A DNA stretch of 64,000 nt from Pelobates cultripes. Its lineage: Eukaryota; Chordata; Amphibia; Anura; Pelobatidae. Where the stretch lies: contig OW240913.1 in the NCBI GenBank assembly GCA_933207985.1, positions 275,614,983 through 275,678,982 of the forward strand. The letters run 5' to 3'. The position numbers and the translations under genes are program-made. The notes beneath the pieces are model-generated. The model was not told the DNA's origin, searched no databases, and worked only from the letters and a program-made list of their open reading frames with translations. Each line of letters opens with the position of its first letter. Positions within the stretch are counted from its first letter, which is position 1. Of the stretch, positions 11,853-23,517 are shown piece by piece.

Positions 11853-12675
11853 TTATTTCTTGGTACAAGACCCTTGAGTGGTGCAGACTTCAATATAGGT
11901 TAAAATCCTGTCTACCTTCTCCTGAGGCAGGCTAGCTTGCATGGATACTGAATTTAGCATGATACCCAGGAAAGTTAATTCGGTGCTGGGACCTTCTGTT
12001 TTGTCTGGGGCTACCGGAACTCCCAAATCCTTAAATAGAGAAAGCGTGTGTTGTAAACTGTATGGTGTGTAGTAGTGTGGTTCAATGGAGAGAAAATCGT
12101 CAAGGTAGTGAATCACTACTGGACATCTGCTTTTGTTATGCAATAGCAAGGTCAAGGTCTTTGCGAAAATATCAAAGATTTTTGAGCTACTTTTGGAGCC
12201 AAAAATCAGTCTAGTAGTGAAATTGTATTTATTCTCCCACTTAACGCCATGAAGATGCCAGAGTGATTGGTAAATTGGTAGTAGTTTAAAAGCATTTGTG
12301 ATGTCTGTTTTGCTTAACCAAGCTGCCTTGCCAAAGTTAATAATAGCTTGTATGGCATTGTCAATTTTTGCATATTGTAAAGAGAAATCCTCTGATGGTA
12401 TTAGTGCATTTAAACTTGGGGTAGTGGAAGAGTGAGGTGCTGAGGAATCGATGATGAGTCTCTTTTTGTTATTAAATTTACCTCTAGCTATGCCTAGATG
12501 GTTTGTTCTCCAAGAAGTGAAAGGTGGGGTAGTGAAAGGCCCTATTATAAAACCATTTTTAATTTCTTTATTGAGGAGTTCCTGCAGACTAGTTATGTCT
12601 GTGAGTGCGGATTGTAGGTTGGGGCATTCTAGAATACCTGTGGGGAGTGCAACAAAGCCAGTGTGAAACTCACTG
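11853..12675 (-). pseudogene. Reverse transcriptase of Ngaro-like element (left)
   Basis: Copies element RNA into cDNA. One frame reads through most of the RT domain: SWRTNHLGIARGKF, then KTDITNAFKLLPI with the first catalytic Asp, RLIFGSKSSSKIFD, and the YLDDF active site, then FLGIMLNS. The frame ends at a TAA at 11853. The RNase H region expected downstream (11706-11852) is not convincing. There is no clean start codon and no join to gag, so this is a pseudogene although the RT core looks well kept. Confidence 0.88.
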
Positions 12676-12761
12676 GAGAAACCAGAGGTAAGAAAGTCGA
12701 CAAGATTTGAAGAAGGATATATCAGTCAAGTAACATTGCAAATTGGGTACGTTTATTGGAG

Positions 12762-13916
12762 TTAAGGATTTTTTTGGAAACAATTTGTTTGGACACATTG
12801 TTTTAGTGTGTGCTCTGAAACAAAGTGAGCAAACGTGAAGAAGTCTGCAAGCACTGTAACTACATCCCCCTGCATTAAAATGATTACATACTTGAACTTT
12901 CCAAGAAAAATGATAGACCTGCCTAATTTATCTTTGAATTCTCTTTGAGCCATATTTGGTTGAAACTCTGAGTTGGCATTGCTAGTGGAAGGTATAGCAA
13001 TGTTATTGGGACAGAAGTTAACAGTATGTGAAGCTGAGGAACATATTGCACAAGCTGGTGTTTTACATCCCTCAAAATGTCTGCAAAACAATTTTGTGTT
13101 TAATTGGCCCCAGTCAGTAGGAGTATTGAATTGAGCCAGTGACGTTGCGGATCTAGCTGAAAAGGACTTTTTTACGCGTAGACTCCATATTTATAAGCTA
13201 GGTCCACCAGCTTATGTAAGTATAAATCTAGTTCCTCTCTATGCTGGGGAAAAGAAGAGCAAATAACATTCCTATATAATCCAAAGGCTAAGACAAACTC
13301 TGGAATATTTAACTTCCTGTTAAGTCTAGGGTCTCTAGACTTCATTACCACGGATAAATCATCAAACGTGTATGACCTGTTTTCAATTATATTCTGTGAT
13401 GCAATGAGGAGAGAAGCCAAATTAAAACCTTTGCCTTCTAATATGTCACGTTTTAGGTTTTGTGGAATGAGATGTGCTTGAATAATGATGTTAGTACTTT
13501 TAGCAGGTAGAGGATTAGAGTTACCTCCTGTGCTTGGTTCTGGCTGAGTTACGGAGGATTGTTTGGTTAGTGGATTCCAGATTATCCAACTGGTTGTTAA
13601 TAGTGGTTACAGAAGTCACTAGAGAGCAGATCATGTTATGTAGTTCTGACAAACTGTTTTGGATATTACATTCAGAACTAGGGCCAAGCCTTTCATTATC
13701 ATTATGCGTGTTTAACAAGCAAAATAGTTCAGCTTTCCTGGCTGTGGCAGCAAAGGGAATGTTCTTTCTTTTAAGTTCAGCCATAATTTTTGAAATTGTC
13801 CAAGATCTGTAGCTGAACGCTGGGCTGGTTACAATGGTTTGCCTTGTCTGGGAATTAGATCTGGTAGGGGTACTGGTAAGTGACAGGCCATCTCCTTGTA
13901 GTGAAGCGTTAGACAT
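12762..13916 (-). pseudogene. gag-like gene of Ngaro-like element, broken (left)
   Basis: Three consecutive open pieces: 13521-13916 (131 residues, starts MSNASLQGDG, Ser/Thr-rich then a helical stretch), 13172-13420 and 12762-13091. The last has a Cys/His cluster (CRHF, CKTPACAIC, HTVNFC) that looks like a nucleic-acid-binding zinc finger. Position before RT and this finger suggest the nucleocapsid protein. No specific family match is claimed. Frameshifts near 13520 and 13170 break it. Confidence 0.6.
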
Positions 13917-15665
13917 GCTATGGGTGTGAAGTAGATGACTTGGTTATTATGATATCCTGACAGGTATGAAGTAGCCCAGCTCACTAGATTTAATGCCCAA
14001 AGGCGAAATTATATTATTCTAACTAATTAGGTGACAGGTGACGCCCTCACTAATTGCCTAGTGGCTTTGAGAGGCTCTACCTATGATTTGGCTCATGGGG
14101 GCTTTTCGTGCCAATGATGTAAGTGGTTGGGTGTTGGCCCCTCAGTGACATTTACAAGATTTAAGATAGATTGGCCGTGACAGGTGAGGCCCTGACTATA
14201 ATACAATGGGCTTGTACCTCCGAGCATGACGATGGGAGTTGGCCTTGCGGGACCGCTCAATTTAAGGCAAAGGGGCCTATGAAGAAATAATTCCTAATTG
14301 GCAAGGACTTTTATGTAAAAGTTTACTTCATATCTATTTTTTTTTTTTTTTTTACACGTACCTGCTAGTGGACTGGTAGGGCGTGTTTGGTAAGATGACC
14401 CCCACTTGCTCATAAATATATCATAATGAATGAGTTATAACCTTAGCCCCCAGAAGTAGTTGTAGACCAATGACGAGAATAATAAAGAAGAAAGAGAAAA
14501 CTAAATACTAACCAAATTTTTAACTATTTAGGTTGAAATGGGAGAGCTTGGACTTGTCCTTGGAAAGTGTATTAACTTGAAAACTATTTATAGAGGGAAA
14601 GAAAAGCCAGAACTTGTATTATTAATAGTCCTGGTTATAACAGAATAAATGACTGAAGGGAAAAACAAAACAAAGGGATAGGGTAGAGCAAACTAGAGAC
14701 CTACCTATTTATATAATCTGAGTTAGGTTTAATGACTGGATGACGGCATACCAATATCTGTAATTATAGTATTTTGGAGGGAAGAAGTAAAAGAAAGCTT
14801 TAATCTATTTAACAAGAATTGGTATAATTTGAGTTGGAAAAATGCTGTTCTGATTAATTTAACTATTTCTTTTAAACAAAATAGTTAATACAGGCATCTA
14901 ACGAACAAATAATAATAATTAAATAAAATAAAATTTGTAATCCACTTAAGACAATGAAAATAGAAATATATGAAACAGTTTTTTATATTGTGCAAGCGAT
15001 AATATGAACATTGATGAATCATGCGAACGTATTGAAATGACAGAGACTAAGCTGGCAGATATTATGGATGGAGAAAAATGTAACACTCTAATGGGAATGA
15101 ACTTGAATAGTCTAACCAACCTAAATTGCAGCCAGCAAAATTCTAATACAACAAAAAATTCACCTAAATAATAGTCGAACAGTAATGCTTGAAACTGCAA
15201 TGTGTGAAAAAGAAACAAATTTCACTCCTAGGGAATGGAGAGAAATGAAATACTCAAACAGAACCTTCATACGAATTTAGTATTGTGATTTTGGTGCGAA
15301 CGGCATTGGCCTTCTATTATGTGAAATAGCTTATATATAAGTACATGAGAACCCACAAATGCCATTCGTATGCTTCCCATATGAATGAAAATAACACTAG
15401 TACATGAATGAAGCAGACTGAAACCTTATTTAACTGAATGGAGAAACACACAAAATTTGAAATTAAATGAATGCAACTAATGTACGATATAAAATGTGTT
15501 CATATAACCGAACTACTTACAGTTAGCCTGTTCGTACGATGGCTGTGTTAATTTTTTCTAATACTCCCGAAATTGCACGAAAGCAATTTGGATCATTGTG
15601 TTCGTACGGACTGCCGGCGGGCGGGAAATGACGTAAGAGTCTTTGCGAACCGGAAGTAGAACAGA
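13917..15665. other. Leader region of the Ngaro-like element (left)
   Basis: About 1.75 kb between A1 and gag without a supported gene. The 90-residue frame at 14946-15218 is hydrophobic with no recognisable domain. Near 15526-15612 short inverted cgtacga motifs and a CpG-rich patch with NotI-like 'gcgggcgggaaatgacgta' lie just inside A1, where a promoter could sit. That role is an inference. Confidence 0.45.
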
Positions 15666-15761
15666 GGAACTTCCTAAATCGGCAAATACAGGTAAGCAGG
15701 GGTTACTGGGTTTAAATAGGACAAATTATCCCTCCGACAATTTCAGCCATATGCCTTCCAC
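15666..15761 (-). repeat. Split direct repeat A1 of the Ngaro-like element (left)
   Basis: About 90% identical by eye to A2 at 10241-10336, same orientation. It marks the 5' end of the element. Confidence 0.85.
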
Positions 15762-15794
15762 ATATTTACAGTTGTGTATATATTTCTTCCAGCG

Positions 15795-16034
15795 CACTCC
15801 CCTATCCATTGAACAGGAACTTCAATGTTGACAGATTTTAAGCAGACATTAGGCTGTTAGAGTAGAACCTAAAGATGGGGTACATTGACGTTGTGGCAGG
15901 TTTATGCAATGTATGATCATATAATGTATGATCATAAACCCCTATTATTTTTGCATACATTAGGTGTTTAAAAAAAAAAAAATAATAATAAAATCTGTCA
16001 ACATTAAAGTTGATGTTTAGTGGATAGGTGAGTA
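15795..16034. mobile_element. Short TIR element (MITE), left copy
   Basis: ~45-bp inverted ends: cctatccattgaacaggaac...acagattttaa at 15800-15842 and the inverted counterpart taaaatctgtcaacattaaa...tggatagg at 15989-16028. The interior has two direct copies of atgtatgatcata. Superfamily not determined. Confidence 0.65.
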
Positions 16035-17100
16035 TGCTGGATCTTGTGTATTATATAAATTGGCCCTCAGCAGCACCCCATTTATGCATGTTTAGGTGAG
16101 TGCAGCCCCCTGGTCTCATATATATATATATTTTATTTATTTATTTTCTACACATTATTCAAGCTTACAAAAGACATAACAAACAGTGCCAAGGCTTTAG
16201 GATGTGAAGTATAGAATTTTCCATGGAAACAGTTACTTGCTGTGAAGGCTTGCACTGTACTGCTTTCCAAATCCACATAACACTCTCTAGTGATTCTACC
16301 TGTAGAGATCAAGAGCTGTAATTGCTTTTAATGCAGTAGTAGACATACAGCAAAGTATCGATCCTGGCAAAACTAAATAAAATAAAAAACAATTCAACCA
16401 ACAAATTCAGTTTGGTTTTGCTTGTCTTTCAATACTACCCATCTTTCTTTCTAATGCACTATAAAAACAAAATCCTCGTTAATTCTTGAATTATTTACGA
16501 TTTTTTTTTTTATTTGTAGAAGAGTTCTAAGAATTTTTTCTTATATTCTAGTAAGAAATGATGGCTTTGATGCTCCTTGATACTCATAAGATGATCTGTT
16601 CTCTAATGTTTATTAACGTAAGCCTTGTAGAAAAGACTGTAGCTTCTGAGAATAACGATGCATTTGCTAAAGTTAGCAGATCACAATGAGAGAGGCCCTC
16701 CCATTGGATTGCATTAATTAATAGAAATAGCTAGAAAGGTTATCAAACAACGTATAAATGGAGATTTCATTCCATGTGAAAACATAACCCTTACCTATCA
16801 TAACATTTTCTGGAGCCTTTTGACATGGAACAAAGTTTCCATGAAATAATACTGGATAAGAATGTTCTCACCACTAACTGATTCTATAAAAAAAGAAAAT
16901 TTAGTATCTACTGCCAGTAGGCATGATTCATTGTCCATTGTAAAAACTAGTGTCAAGTAAAGTGGTGCATATTCGTAGTTTAATTTTCAAAATATAGTTA
17001 CCTAACGTGATGTGTGTAATGGATGGAATGGTTATCCAGTAGAGGTGGTGTGATTAATTATAGATTGGTAAGTATTGATGAGCTGTCAGAGAGTGCTTGA
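16035..17100. other. No gene seen (left)
   Basis: AT-rich sequence with a short TA run near 16120. No open frame or recognised repeat. Mirror at 37501-38572. Confidence 0.6.
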
Positions 17101-17103
17101 CAG

Positions 17104-18865
17104 GTGCCACACACTTCTCAGTATGTACCATTGGGTAATAAATATAAAAGAAACAAATTAAAACCAATGTGGCTTAGTAGAGAAGTAAAACAAGAAATTA
17201 AAAATAAGAAAAGGACATTTAAAGCATTTAAATCTGACAAATCAGATGCATCCTATAAAAGATATAAGGAAGCCAATAATGCGTGCAAAAAGGAGATTAG
17301 ATTTGCTAAACTTCAAAATTAAAAAATGATAGATAAAGAGAGCAAAACCAACCCCAAAGCATTCTTTAAGTACATAAATTCTAAAAAAAAAAAAAAAAAT
17401 GAAAGTGCAGGTCCTCCGTATATATTAAGGAAGAACCCATGGCAATAGATGTGCAAATGATTGCTACTAAAAACTTGCAGAATAATTGTAATTGGTTAAC
17501 TGAAGACAAGGTGCTGCAGCAACTAAAGAAAGTTAACATAAACAAAGCTCCAGGGCCTGACAGTATCCATCCACAAGTACTTAAGGAACTAAGTGTAGAA
17601 AGTGAACCTCTGTTTTTAATCTTTCAAGATTCTTTTCTTTCAGGAAGTGTTCCACAGGATTGGAGGAAGGCAGATGTGGTTCCTATATTCAAAATGGGTT
17701 CAAAATCCTTGCATGGAAATTATAGACCTATGAGCTTAACTTCTGTGGCTGGGAAAATATTTGAAAGGTTATTAAGGGATAATATTCAAGAATTCCTTAA
17801 GAAGAACATGGTTATCAGCAAAAATCAGCATGGTTTTATGAAGCACAGGTCATGTCAAACTGATTGATTGCGTTCTACAAGAAGTAAGTAGAAGTATAGA
17901 TCAGGGTGTTGCAGTGGATGTGATCTATTTGGATTTTGCCAAGCCATTTGATACAGTTCTACACAATAGATTAGTGTTCCAAATCAAGGAAATCGGTCTA
18001 GATGAAAATGCTTGTTCTTGGGTGGAACATTGGCTTAAAAATAGAGTACAAAGAGTTTTCATTAATGGTAAATTTTCAAGCTGGACAGAGGTGGCAAGTG
18101 GGGTCCCTCAGGGTTCTGTTCTGGGACCCCTTCTACTTAACATGTTTAGAAATGATCTCGAAAAAAGCATTGCACGTCATGTTTCAGTGTTTGCAGATGA
18201 CACAAAACTCTGTAAAATAATACAATGTGAGCAAGATATTACTTTGCTGCAGAGGGGTTTAGATAGACTGGAGGACTGGGCACTCAAATGGCAGATGAAA
18301 TTTAATGTTGAAAAATGCAAAGTTATGCACTTCGGCGTAAAGAATACACAAGCAACGTATACCCTTAATGGAAGCGAATTAGGGATAACAACTCACGAAA
18401 AGGACTGGGGAATTGTTATAGACAACAAACTATGCAACAATGTGCAATGTCAATCAGCAGTGGCTAAGGCCAGTAAGGTGTTGACATGCATGAAAAAGGG
18501 CATTCATTCTCGGAATGAGAATATCTTTTTGCTTCTTTATAAATCACTGGTAAGACCACATATTGAATATGCTGTGCAATTTTGGGCACTTGTTCTAAAG
18601 AAGGATATTATGGCACTAGAAAAAGTGCAGAGGCGGGCTACAAAATTAATAAATGGAATAGAGCATATCAGCTATGAAGAAAGGTTAACAAATTTAAACC
18701 TATTTAATTTAGAAAAAAGTAACCTGAGAGGGGATATGATAACATTATACAAATATATTCGGGGCCAATACAAACCATTGTGTGGAAATCTATTCACAAA
18801 CCGGACTTCACATAGGACACGAGGTCATGCATTTAGACTGGAAGAGGTATTAGCAGTAGAAAGAG
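17104..18865 (+). pseudogene. CR1-clade LINE ORF2 (reverse transcriptase), left copy
   Basis: Retrotransposon polymerase, 5'-truncated so the endonuclease is absent. 17104-17322 gives the Lys-rich linker before RT. 17439-17867 holds APGPDSIHP, NYRPMSLTSVAGKIFERLL and QHGFMKHRSC. A frameshift follows near 17865-17915. 17914-18865 then carries YLDFAKPFD (first Asp), GVPQGSVLGPLLL, the FADD active site, and the thumb and C-terminal CR1 region with LVRPHIEYAVQFW. It has lost 128 bp after 17114 relative to the right copy. Confidence 0.93.
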
Positions 18866-19426
18866 GGAAGTGCTCATGCCATTGTACAGAACACTGGTGA
18901 GACCTCACTTGGAGTATTGTACACAGTACTGGAGACCGTATCTTCAGAAGGATATTGATACTTTAGAGAGAGTTCAGACAAGTGCTACTAAACTGGTTCA
19001 TGGATTGCAGGATAAAACTTACTAGGAAAGGTTAAAGGAACTTAACATTATAGCTTGGAGGAAAGACGAGACAGGGGGGATATGATAGAAACATTTAAAT
19101 ACATAAAGGGAATCAACACAGTAAAGGAGGAGACCATATTTAAAAGAAGAAAAACTACCACAACAAGAGGACAAAGTCTTAAATTAAAGGGGCAAAGGTT
19201 TAAAAATAATATCAGTAAGTATTATTAGTGGATGCATGGAATAGCCTTCCAGCTGAAGTGGTAGAGGTTAACACAGTAAAGGAGTTTAAGCACGCGTGGG
19301 ATAGGCATAAGGCTATCCTAACTATAAAATAAGGCCAGGGACAAATGAAAGTATTTAGAAAATTGGGCAAACTAGATGGGCCAAATGGTTCTTATCTGCC
19401 GTCACATTCTATGTTTCTATGTTTCT
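18866..19426 (+). pseudogene. Second CR1 ORF2 C-terminal fragment plus 3' tail (left)
   Basis: Starts mid-gene: peptide similar to LVRPHLEYCTQYW and LERVQTSATKLV, the same segment the upstream copy already encoded at 18550-18640, so this is a separate 5'-truncated copy. It ends in gatgggccaaatggttct and a TCTATGTTTCTATGTTTC tail, the usual CR1/L2-type 3' end. A TAG at 19023-19025 interrupts the frame here but not in the right arm. Confidence 0.85.
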
Positions 19427-19800
19427 AAGAAAGAAGATTTTGTCTAAGGCAAAGGAAAGGTTTTTTTTACTGTAAGAACAATGAGGATTCTCTGCCTGAA
19501 GAAGTGGTTTTATCAGAGACCATACAGATGTTCAAACAGTTACTAGATGCATACTTTCAAAAACAGAATATTCAAGGACATAATCTTTCAATGTAGGGTA
19601 ATAACTGCTTGATCCAAGGATAAATCTGACTGCCATTCTGGGGTCAAGAAGGAATTTTTTTCCTAGCTTGTTGCAAAATTGGAAGTGCTTCAAACTGGGG
19701 TTTTTTGCCTTCTTTTGGATCAACAGCAAAAAACAAATGTGAGGAAGTCTGAACTTGATGGACGGAAGTCTCTTTTCAGCTATGTAACTATGTAACTCTA
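19427..19800 (+). mobile_element. Third CR1-type fragment, 3' tail only (left)
   Basis: Contains gattctctgcctgaagaag, a decayed end of ORF2, then a 3' UTR with ggatcaacagcaaaaaac and a CTATGTAACTATGTAACT end. Its 3' tail differs from that of the preceding fragment, so it belongs to another CR1 subfamily. Confidence 0.78.
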
Positions 19801-20759
19801 AGTTTTGGAAGGATTGAAAGATGTTATTTTTATTTTGGAATCACACAAATTATCTGGCCTGGTTACAAAGAGATCCAAAATACCTGCATCTATGTATACA
19901 TGTACATAAATGTAATGCTTGTGCGTTTTCATCAAAGTTTAGGAATGCATAAATTGCCCTCATAAAGCTTGAGTTCCTTCCACTATCCACCCCACCCCCC
20001 TTTCCCCAAACCCCATTCCCTCTCTTTTTTCCTTATGTTTATTTATGACTAATTTGGATGGGGCAACTTCAGATCCATTTATAAATTGTCTTGGTGAGGC
20101 AACATTTATATTAGAATAGGTGTGGGTAATGTTAAAAGGGATTCTTTTTATCATTATTTTCTATGTAGTGCAGACAAATAGTGAGTTTTAGCTAGTCACC
20201 CACTGAAGCAAGTCACAGACACATTTTAAATCAACCAATTACTGAATTATGAAAATTGATTTGGAGGTGTTTTATAATTTTAACCCCTTCAACCATGCCC
20301 TGCCTCAATTGTTTTTTTACGTACAGAGCTGAACAGTTTTTAAAAACATTGTAATAAAGTATATTATAGGGAGAGTATGTCAGGTTGCTTTTAAAGCCAG
20401 GGGGGTAATCCCTATAGATAATGGAAATAAACGATGCGAACATATATAAAAGGAAAAGTGGAGAAAATAAACTTCAACTCTAACTTTCATAGGCCTGGTG
20501 CTGACAATTATGATGTGACTAATTACAAAATCTTATCGACCAAAAACACTAAAATAGCCCTACCCAAGCATCATTTATCTGATGGAGATGGTGTTGGAGG
20601 GAAACTCATAGGATGAAGCTATGAGAAAACACACACCCCATGCTAATCTCATGCTTTCATCTTTCAAGTAAATCCATACCCCCTAACAGCAGTGTCCAGC
20701 GAAGTAGGAAGTCTCTGGACGGAGTAAAAGTGTGGGCCACTGTTGCAAAAAGGGGCAAA
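19801..20759. other. No gene seen (left)
   Basis: Unclassified sequence. Small frames at 19960-20154, 20231-20443 and 20434-20616 have no recognisable domain. Mirror at 33721-34680. Confidence 0.6.
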
Positions 20760-21009
20760 CATACCCAAAAAGTGGGCATGTCTGTGTCCCCATGTCTCCC
20801 AGTCCCTTAGTGTCTGTGTCCCCATGTCTCCCAATGTCCCCATGTCACAAGGGGACACTGAGAGACATTGAGAAACTGAGAGACATGGGGACACTGAAAG
20901 ACATGGAGACACTGGGGGAGACATGGGGACACTGGGTGACTTTGAGACACAAAGGGACACTTGGAGACATGGGGCACTGAGAAACTGTGATACATAGAGG
21001 ACACTGTGA

Positions 21010-21126
21010 TACCTAGGGGACACTGGAGACTTGATAAAGACCTGGGTACAGGTCAAAACATTGCGGTGTCCAATAAGCCTGCTTAAATCTATCACAATCA
21101 GTGCCTGAGATTTTTTATTTTATGCT
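21010..21126 (+). repeat. Hammerhead-like module 1 in the minisatellite (left)
   Basis: CTTGATAAA, a perfect 6-bp stem GACCTG/CAGGTC with loop GGTA, then AAAACATTG (21030-21068). It continues through ccaataagcctgcttaaat to an A/T-rich end. The first box and GAAA are each mutated from the hammerhead consensus. Confidence 0.45.
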
Positions 21127-21309
21127 AGGGGACACTGAGACAATAGGGCGCACTGGGAGACATGGGAATACTGGGATACTAGGGGACTCTGGGAGACAAG
21201 GGGACACTGAGACACTAAGTACACTGAGACACTACAGACACTAAGAGACCCCAGGGACACTGGGAGACATGGGACACTGAGACACTGTGATACTTAGGGG
21301 ATTCTGTGA

Positions 21310-21427
21310 TAGATAGGGGACACTGGAGACTTGATAAAGACCTGGGTACAGGTTGAAACATTGTGGTGTTCAATAAACCTGCTTAAATCTATCACAGTGA
21401 GTGCCTGAGATTTTTTTATTTTATACT
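21310..21427 (+). repeat. Hammerhead-like module 2 in the minisatellite (left)
   Basis: Exactly 300 bp from module 1. Here the GAAAC box is intact (21356-21360) and the stem is GACCTG/CAGGTT with one G-T pair. The first box is CTTGATA instead of CTGATGA. Confidence 0.45.
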
Positions 21428-22300
21428 AGGGGACATTGAGACACTGGAAGACATGGGGACACTGGGAGACTAGGGGACTCTGGGAGACTAGGAAACACTG
21501 GCACACTATGGACACCAGGGACATTGGGAGACATGGGGACACTGAGACACTAAGGACACTGGCTAGGAGACATGGGGACACTGGGAGTACCCCAGGTCTC
21601 AAAGTCACCCAGTGCCCCCATGTCTCCCTGTGTCCCCCAGTGTCCCCATGTCTATCAGTGTCCCCTAGTGTCTCAGTGTCCCCATGTCGCCCAGTGTACC
21701 CTAGTGTTTGTGTCCCCATATCTCCCAGTGTTCCTTAGAGTCTGAGTCCCCATGTCTCCAAGTGTCCCCATGTCACTAGGAAACTAGGGGACACTCAGAG
21801 CCATTGGGACACTGAGAGACATGGGGACACTGAGACACTAGGAGACACTGGGAAACCTGGGGACACTGAGACATTTGGGGAAACATGAGGACACTGAGAC
21901 ACTTGGGGACACTGAGAGACTAGGGGACACTGAGACCCTAGGGTCCCTGAGAGACACCAGGGACACTGGGAGACATGGGGACACTGAGACACTGGCTGGG
22001 AGACATGAGGACACTGAGAGACTAGGGGCCACTGGGAGACATGGCCCACTGCGTCCCTAGTGTCTCAGGGTCCCCATGTTCCCCAGTGTCTCAGTGTCTT
22101 CATGTCTCCTAGTGTCCCAATGTCTCTCACCATCCCCATGTCTCCAAGTGCCCCCTAGTGTCTCAGTGTCCCCAAGTGTCCCTATGTCTCCCAGTGTCCA
22201 CTAGTGTCTCAGTGCCCCCTAGTGTGTCAGTGTTCCCAGGTCTCTAAGTGTCCCCTATTGCCTCCCAGTATCCCCTAGTGTCTGTAACCCCATGTCTCCC

Positions 22301-22697
22301 TGCAGCCTTTCCCCCCATACCTCATTTACCTGAGCTGTAGGCTGTCTCTGCAGGCTCAGAGCTGCTTTCTGGACTCTCTCTGCAGAGCTGCTCTCCTGTG
22401 GATCAGTAAGTAGAGAGGCAGGGATGGAGATGCTGTGACTTCTTATCCCTGGCCGGCACCGGTATTGCAGAATAATATCTGTTTATAATGAGACTGACAT
22501 TTGTATTGCCGGTATTACTGCAATACTGGCACCGGCTAGGCAGCCTCCATTACCGTAGAAACACTGGCCAGGTAACCCTAAGAGTAGTGTGTAAAAAAAA
22601 AAAAGTAAAAACATTTTTTTTCAAACAATGGGCCTATTCTATGGGCATGGGCCTTGAGCTGCAGCTCCATCAGCCCTTATGTTAATCCGGCCCTGTC
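22301..22697 (-). mobile_element. hAT-like fragment, one end visible (left arm only)
   Basis: Ends at 22697 in the inverted form of CAGGGCCGGATTAACAT, a typical hAT terminus. The opposite end and target duplication were not found, and its edge with the minisatellite is abrupt. Not present in the right arm. Confidence 0.45.
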
Positions 22698-22989
22698 TAC
22701 ACAGACACTCAATCAAGAACTAAAAAGAAAACGGATATTGCACCCCTGTTGGTCATCACTTCACCCAAACCGATCATTCCATCCAAAACCTCAGGATTAA
22801 AGTTCTTAAAGGTAATTTCAAAGACTCTCATGAAGGAAAGACATTTGAGTTGAAAATGATCACACATTTCAACACCAGAAATGAAGGACTCAATGTAGAC
22901 TCTGGCTTTCTCACACACTACCAAAACTTTTTATAAACACACATCTTTTTCAATATTCTCGCTTCACCTTCATTTGATCAATTTATAAA

Positions 22990-23178
22990 TAGAGATGTCG
23001 CGTACCGTTCGCGAACTTCCCGCGAACGGCTCGCCACGGTTCGCCACGAACCGTTCGCGGTGAGCTCTGGTCAGCTGACACATCCGGGCCAATCTCCAGC
23101 AGACCCTCCCTCCCAGACCCTCCCACCTCCTGGACAGCATCCATGTTGAGGCAGCTTCAACGGTTCGCAACATCTCTA
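22990..23178. mobile_element. 189-bp hAT-type MITE with perfect 8-bp target duplication
   Basis: Ends TAGAGATGTCGCG and, inverted, TAGAGATGTTGCG. Flanked by TTTATAAA at 22982-22989 and 23179-23186. The interior is rich in self-complementary cgttcgcg/cgcgaacg motifs. The 8-bp duplication supports a hAT-type transposase. Confidence 0.85.
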
Positions 23179-23517
23179 TTTATAAACATACATATATGCA
23201 GCTATAAAAAACAGACACAATGTGTTTCTTTTAATACTACATACTATATATTTGCATGCCCTGCTCTGCTGTTTGTTTGTTTTTGGTGTGTTTTTTTTGT
23301 TTAGTTTTGTTTAGTTCTTTTTTTGTTTTTGTTTTTTAACTAGCTTATTCACTCTCCTCTGTTCATTTACTTTTTCTGGCTATTCTCAGCCAATATGCAC
23401 CTTTCACTTTCAGGCATATCTTCTGCTATTTATGACACCCCACTCACCCCACCCTCCCTCCCCTTCTCTAACATCAGTTTTAAATGTGGTAAACTCTATC
23501 AGATTGATCAGTATTGC

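Larger units (their letters stand above)
10101..15761 (-). mobile_element. Ngaro-type tyrosine-recombinase retrotransposon, left copy
   Basis: Ends are split direct repeats: A1 at 15666-15761 before gag, and B1-A2-B2 at 10445-10101 after the recombinase. Gene order is gag, RT, tyrosine recombinase. The A1-ORFs-B1-A2-B2 layout with RT before YR is that of the Ngaro group of DIRS-order elements, which integrate by a recombinase and lack LTRs and an integrase. All three genes are broken and a hAT element splits the recombinase gene. Confidence 0.85.
20760..22300. repeat. 18-bp-unit minisatellite with strand switches, left copy
   Basis: Units near GGGGACACTGAGACACTA or GGGGACACTGGGAGACAT. The array alternates orientation: C-rich to about 20848, G-rich to 21595, C-rich to 21775, G-rich to 22044, C-rich to the end. 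The Ser/Val/Cys-rich frames in both strands are translations of the repeat. Two 120-bp modules with hammerhead-like cores interrupt it. Confidence 0.95.

Noticed and set aside
14946..15218. Hydrophobic 90-residue frame (mirror 39384-39656) as a membrane protein of the Ngaro-like element
   Set aside because: No start context, family match or independent conservation; identity between arms is due to the duplication.
17055..17105. TTGATGA followed by a CTGTCA/TGACAG stem as another hammerhead
   Set aside because: No GAAA box follows the stem.
20664..22060. Long Ser/Val/Cys- and Thr/Gly/Asp-rich open frames on both strands (and 32511-33739)
   Set aside because: They are translations of the 18-bp minisatellite in either direction. 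Stop-free reading follows from the unit composition.
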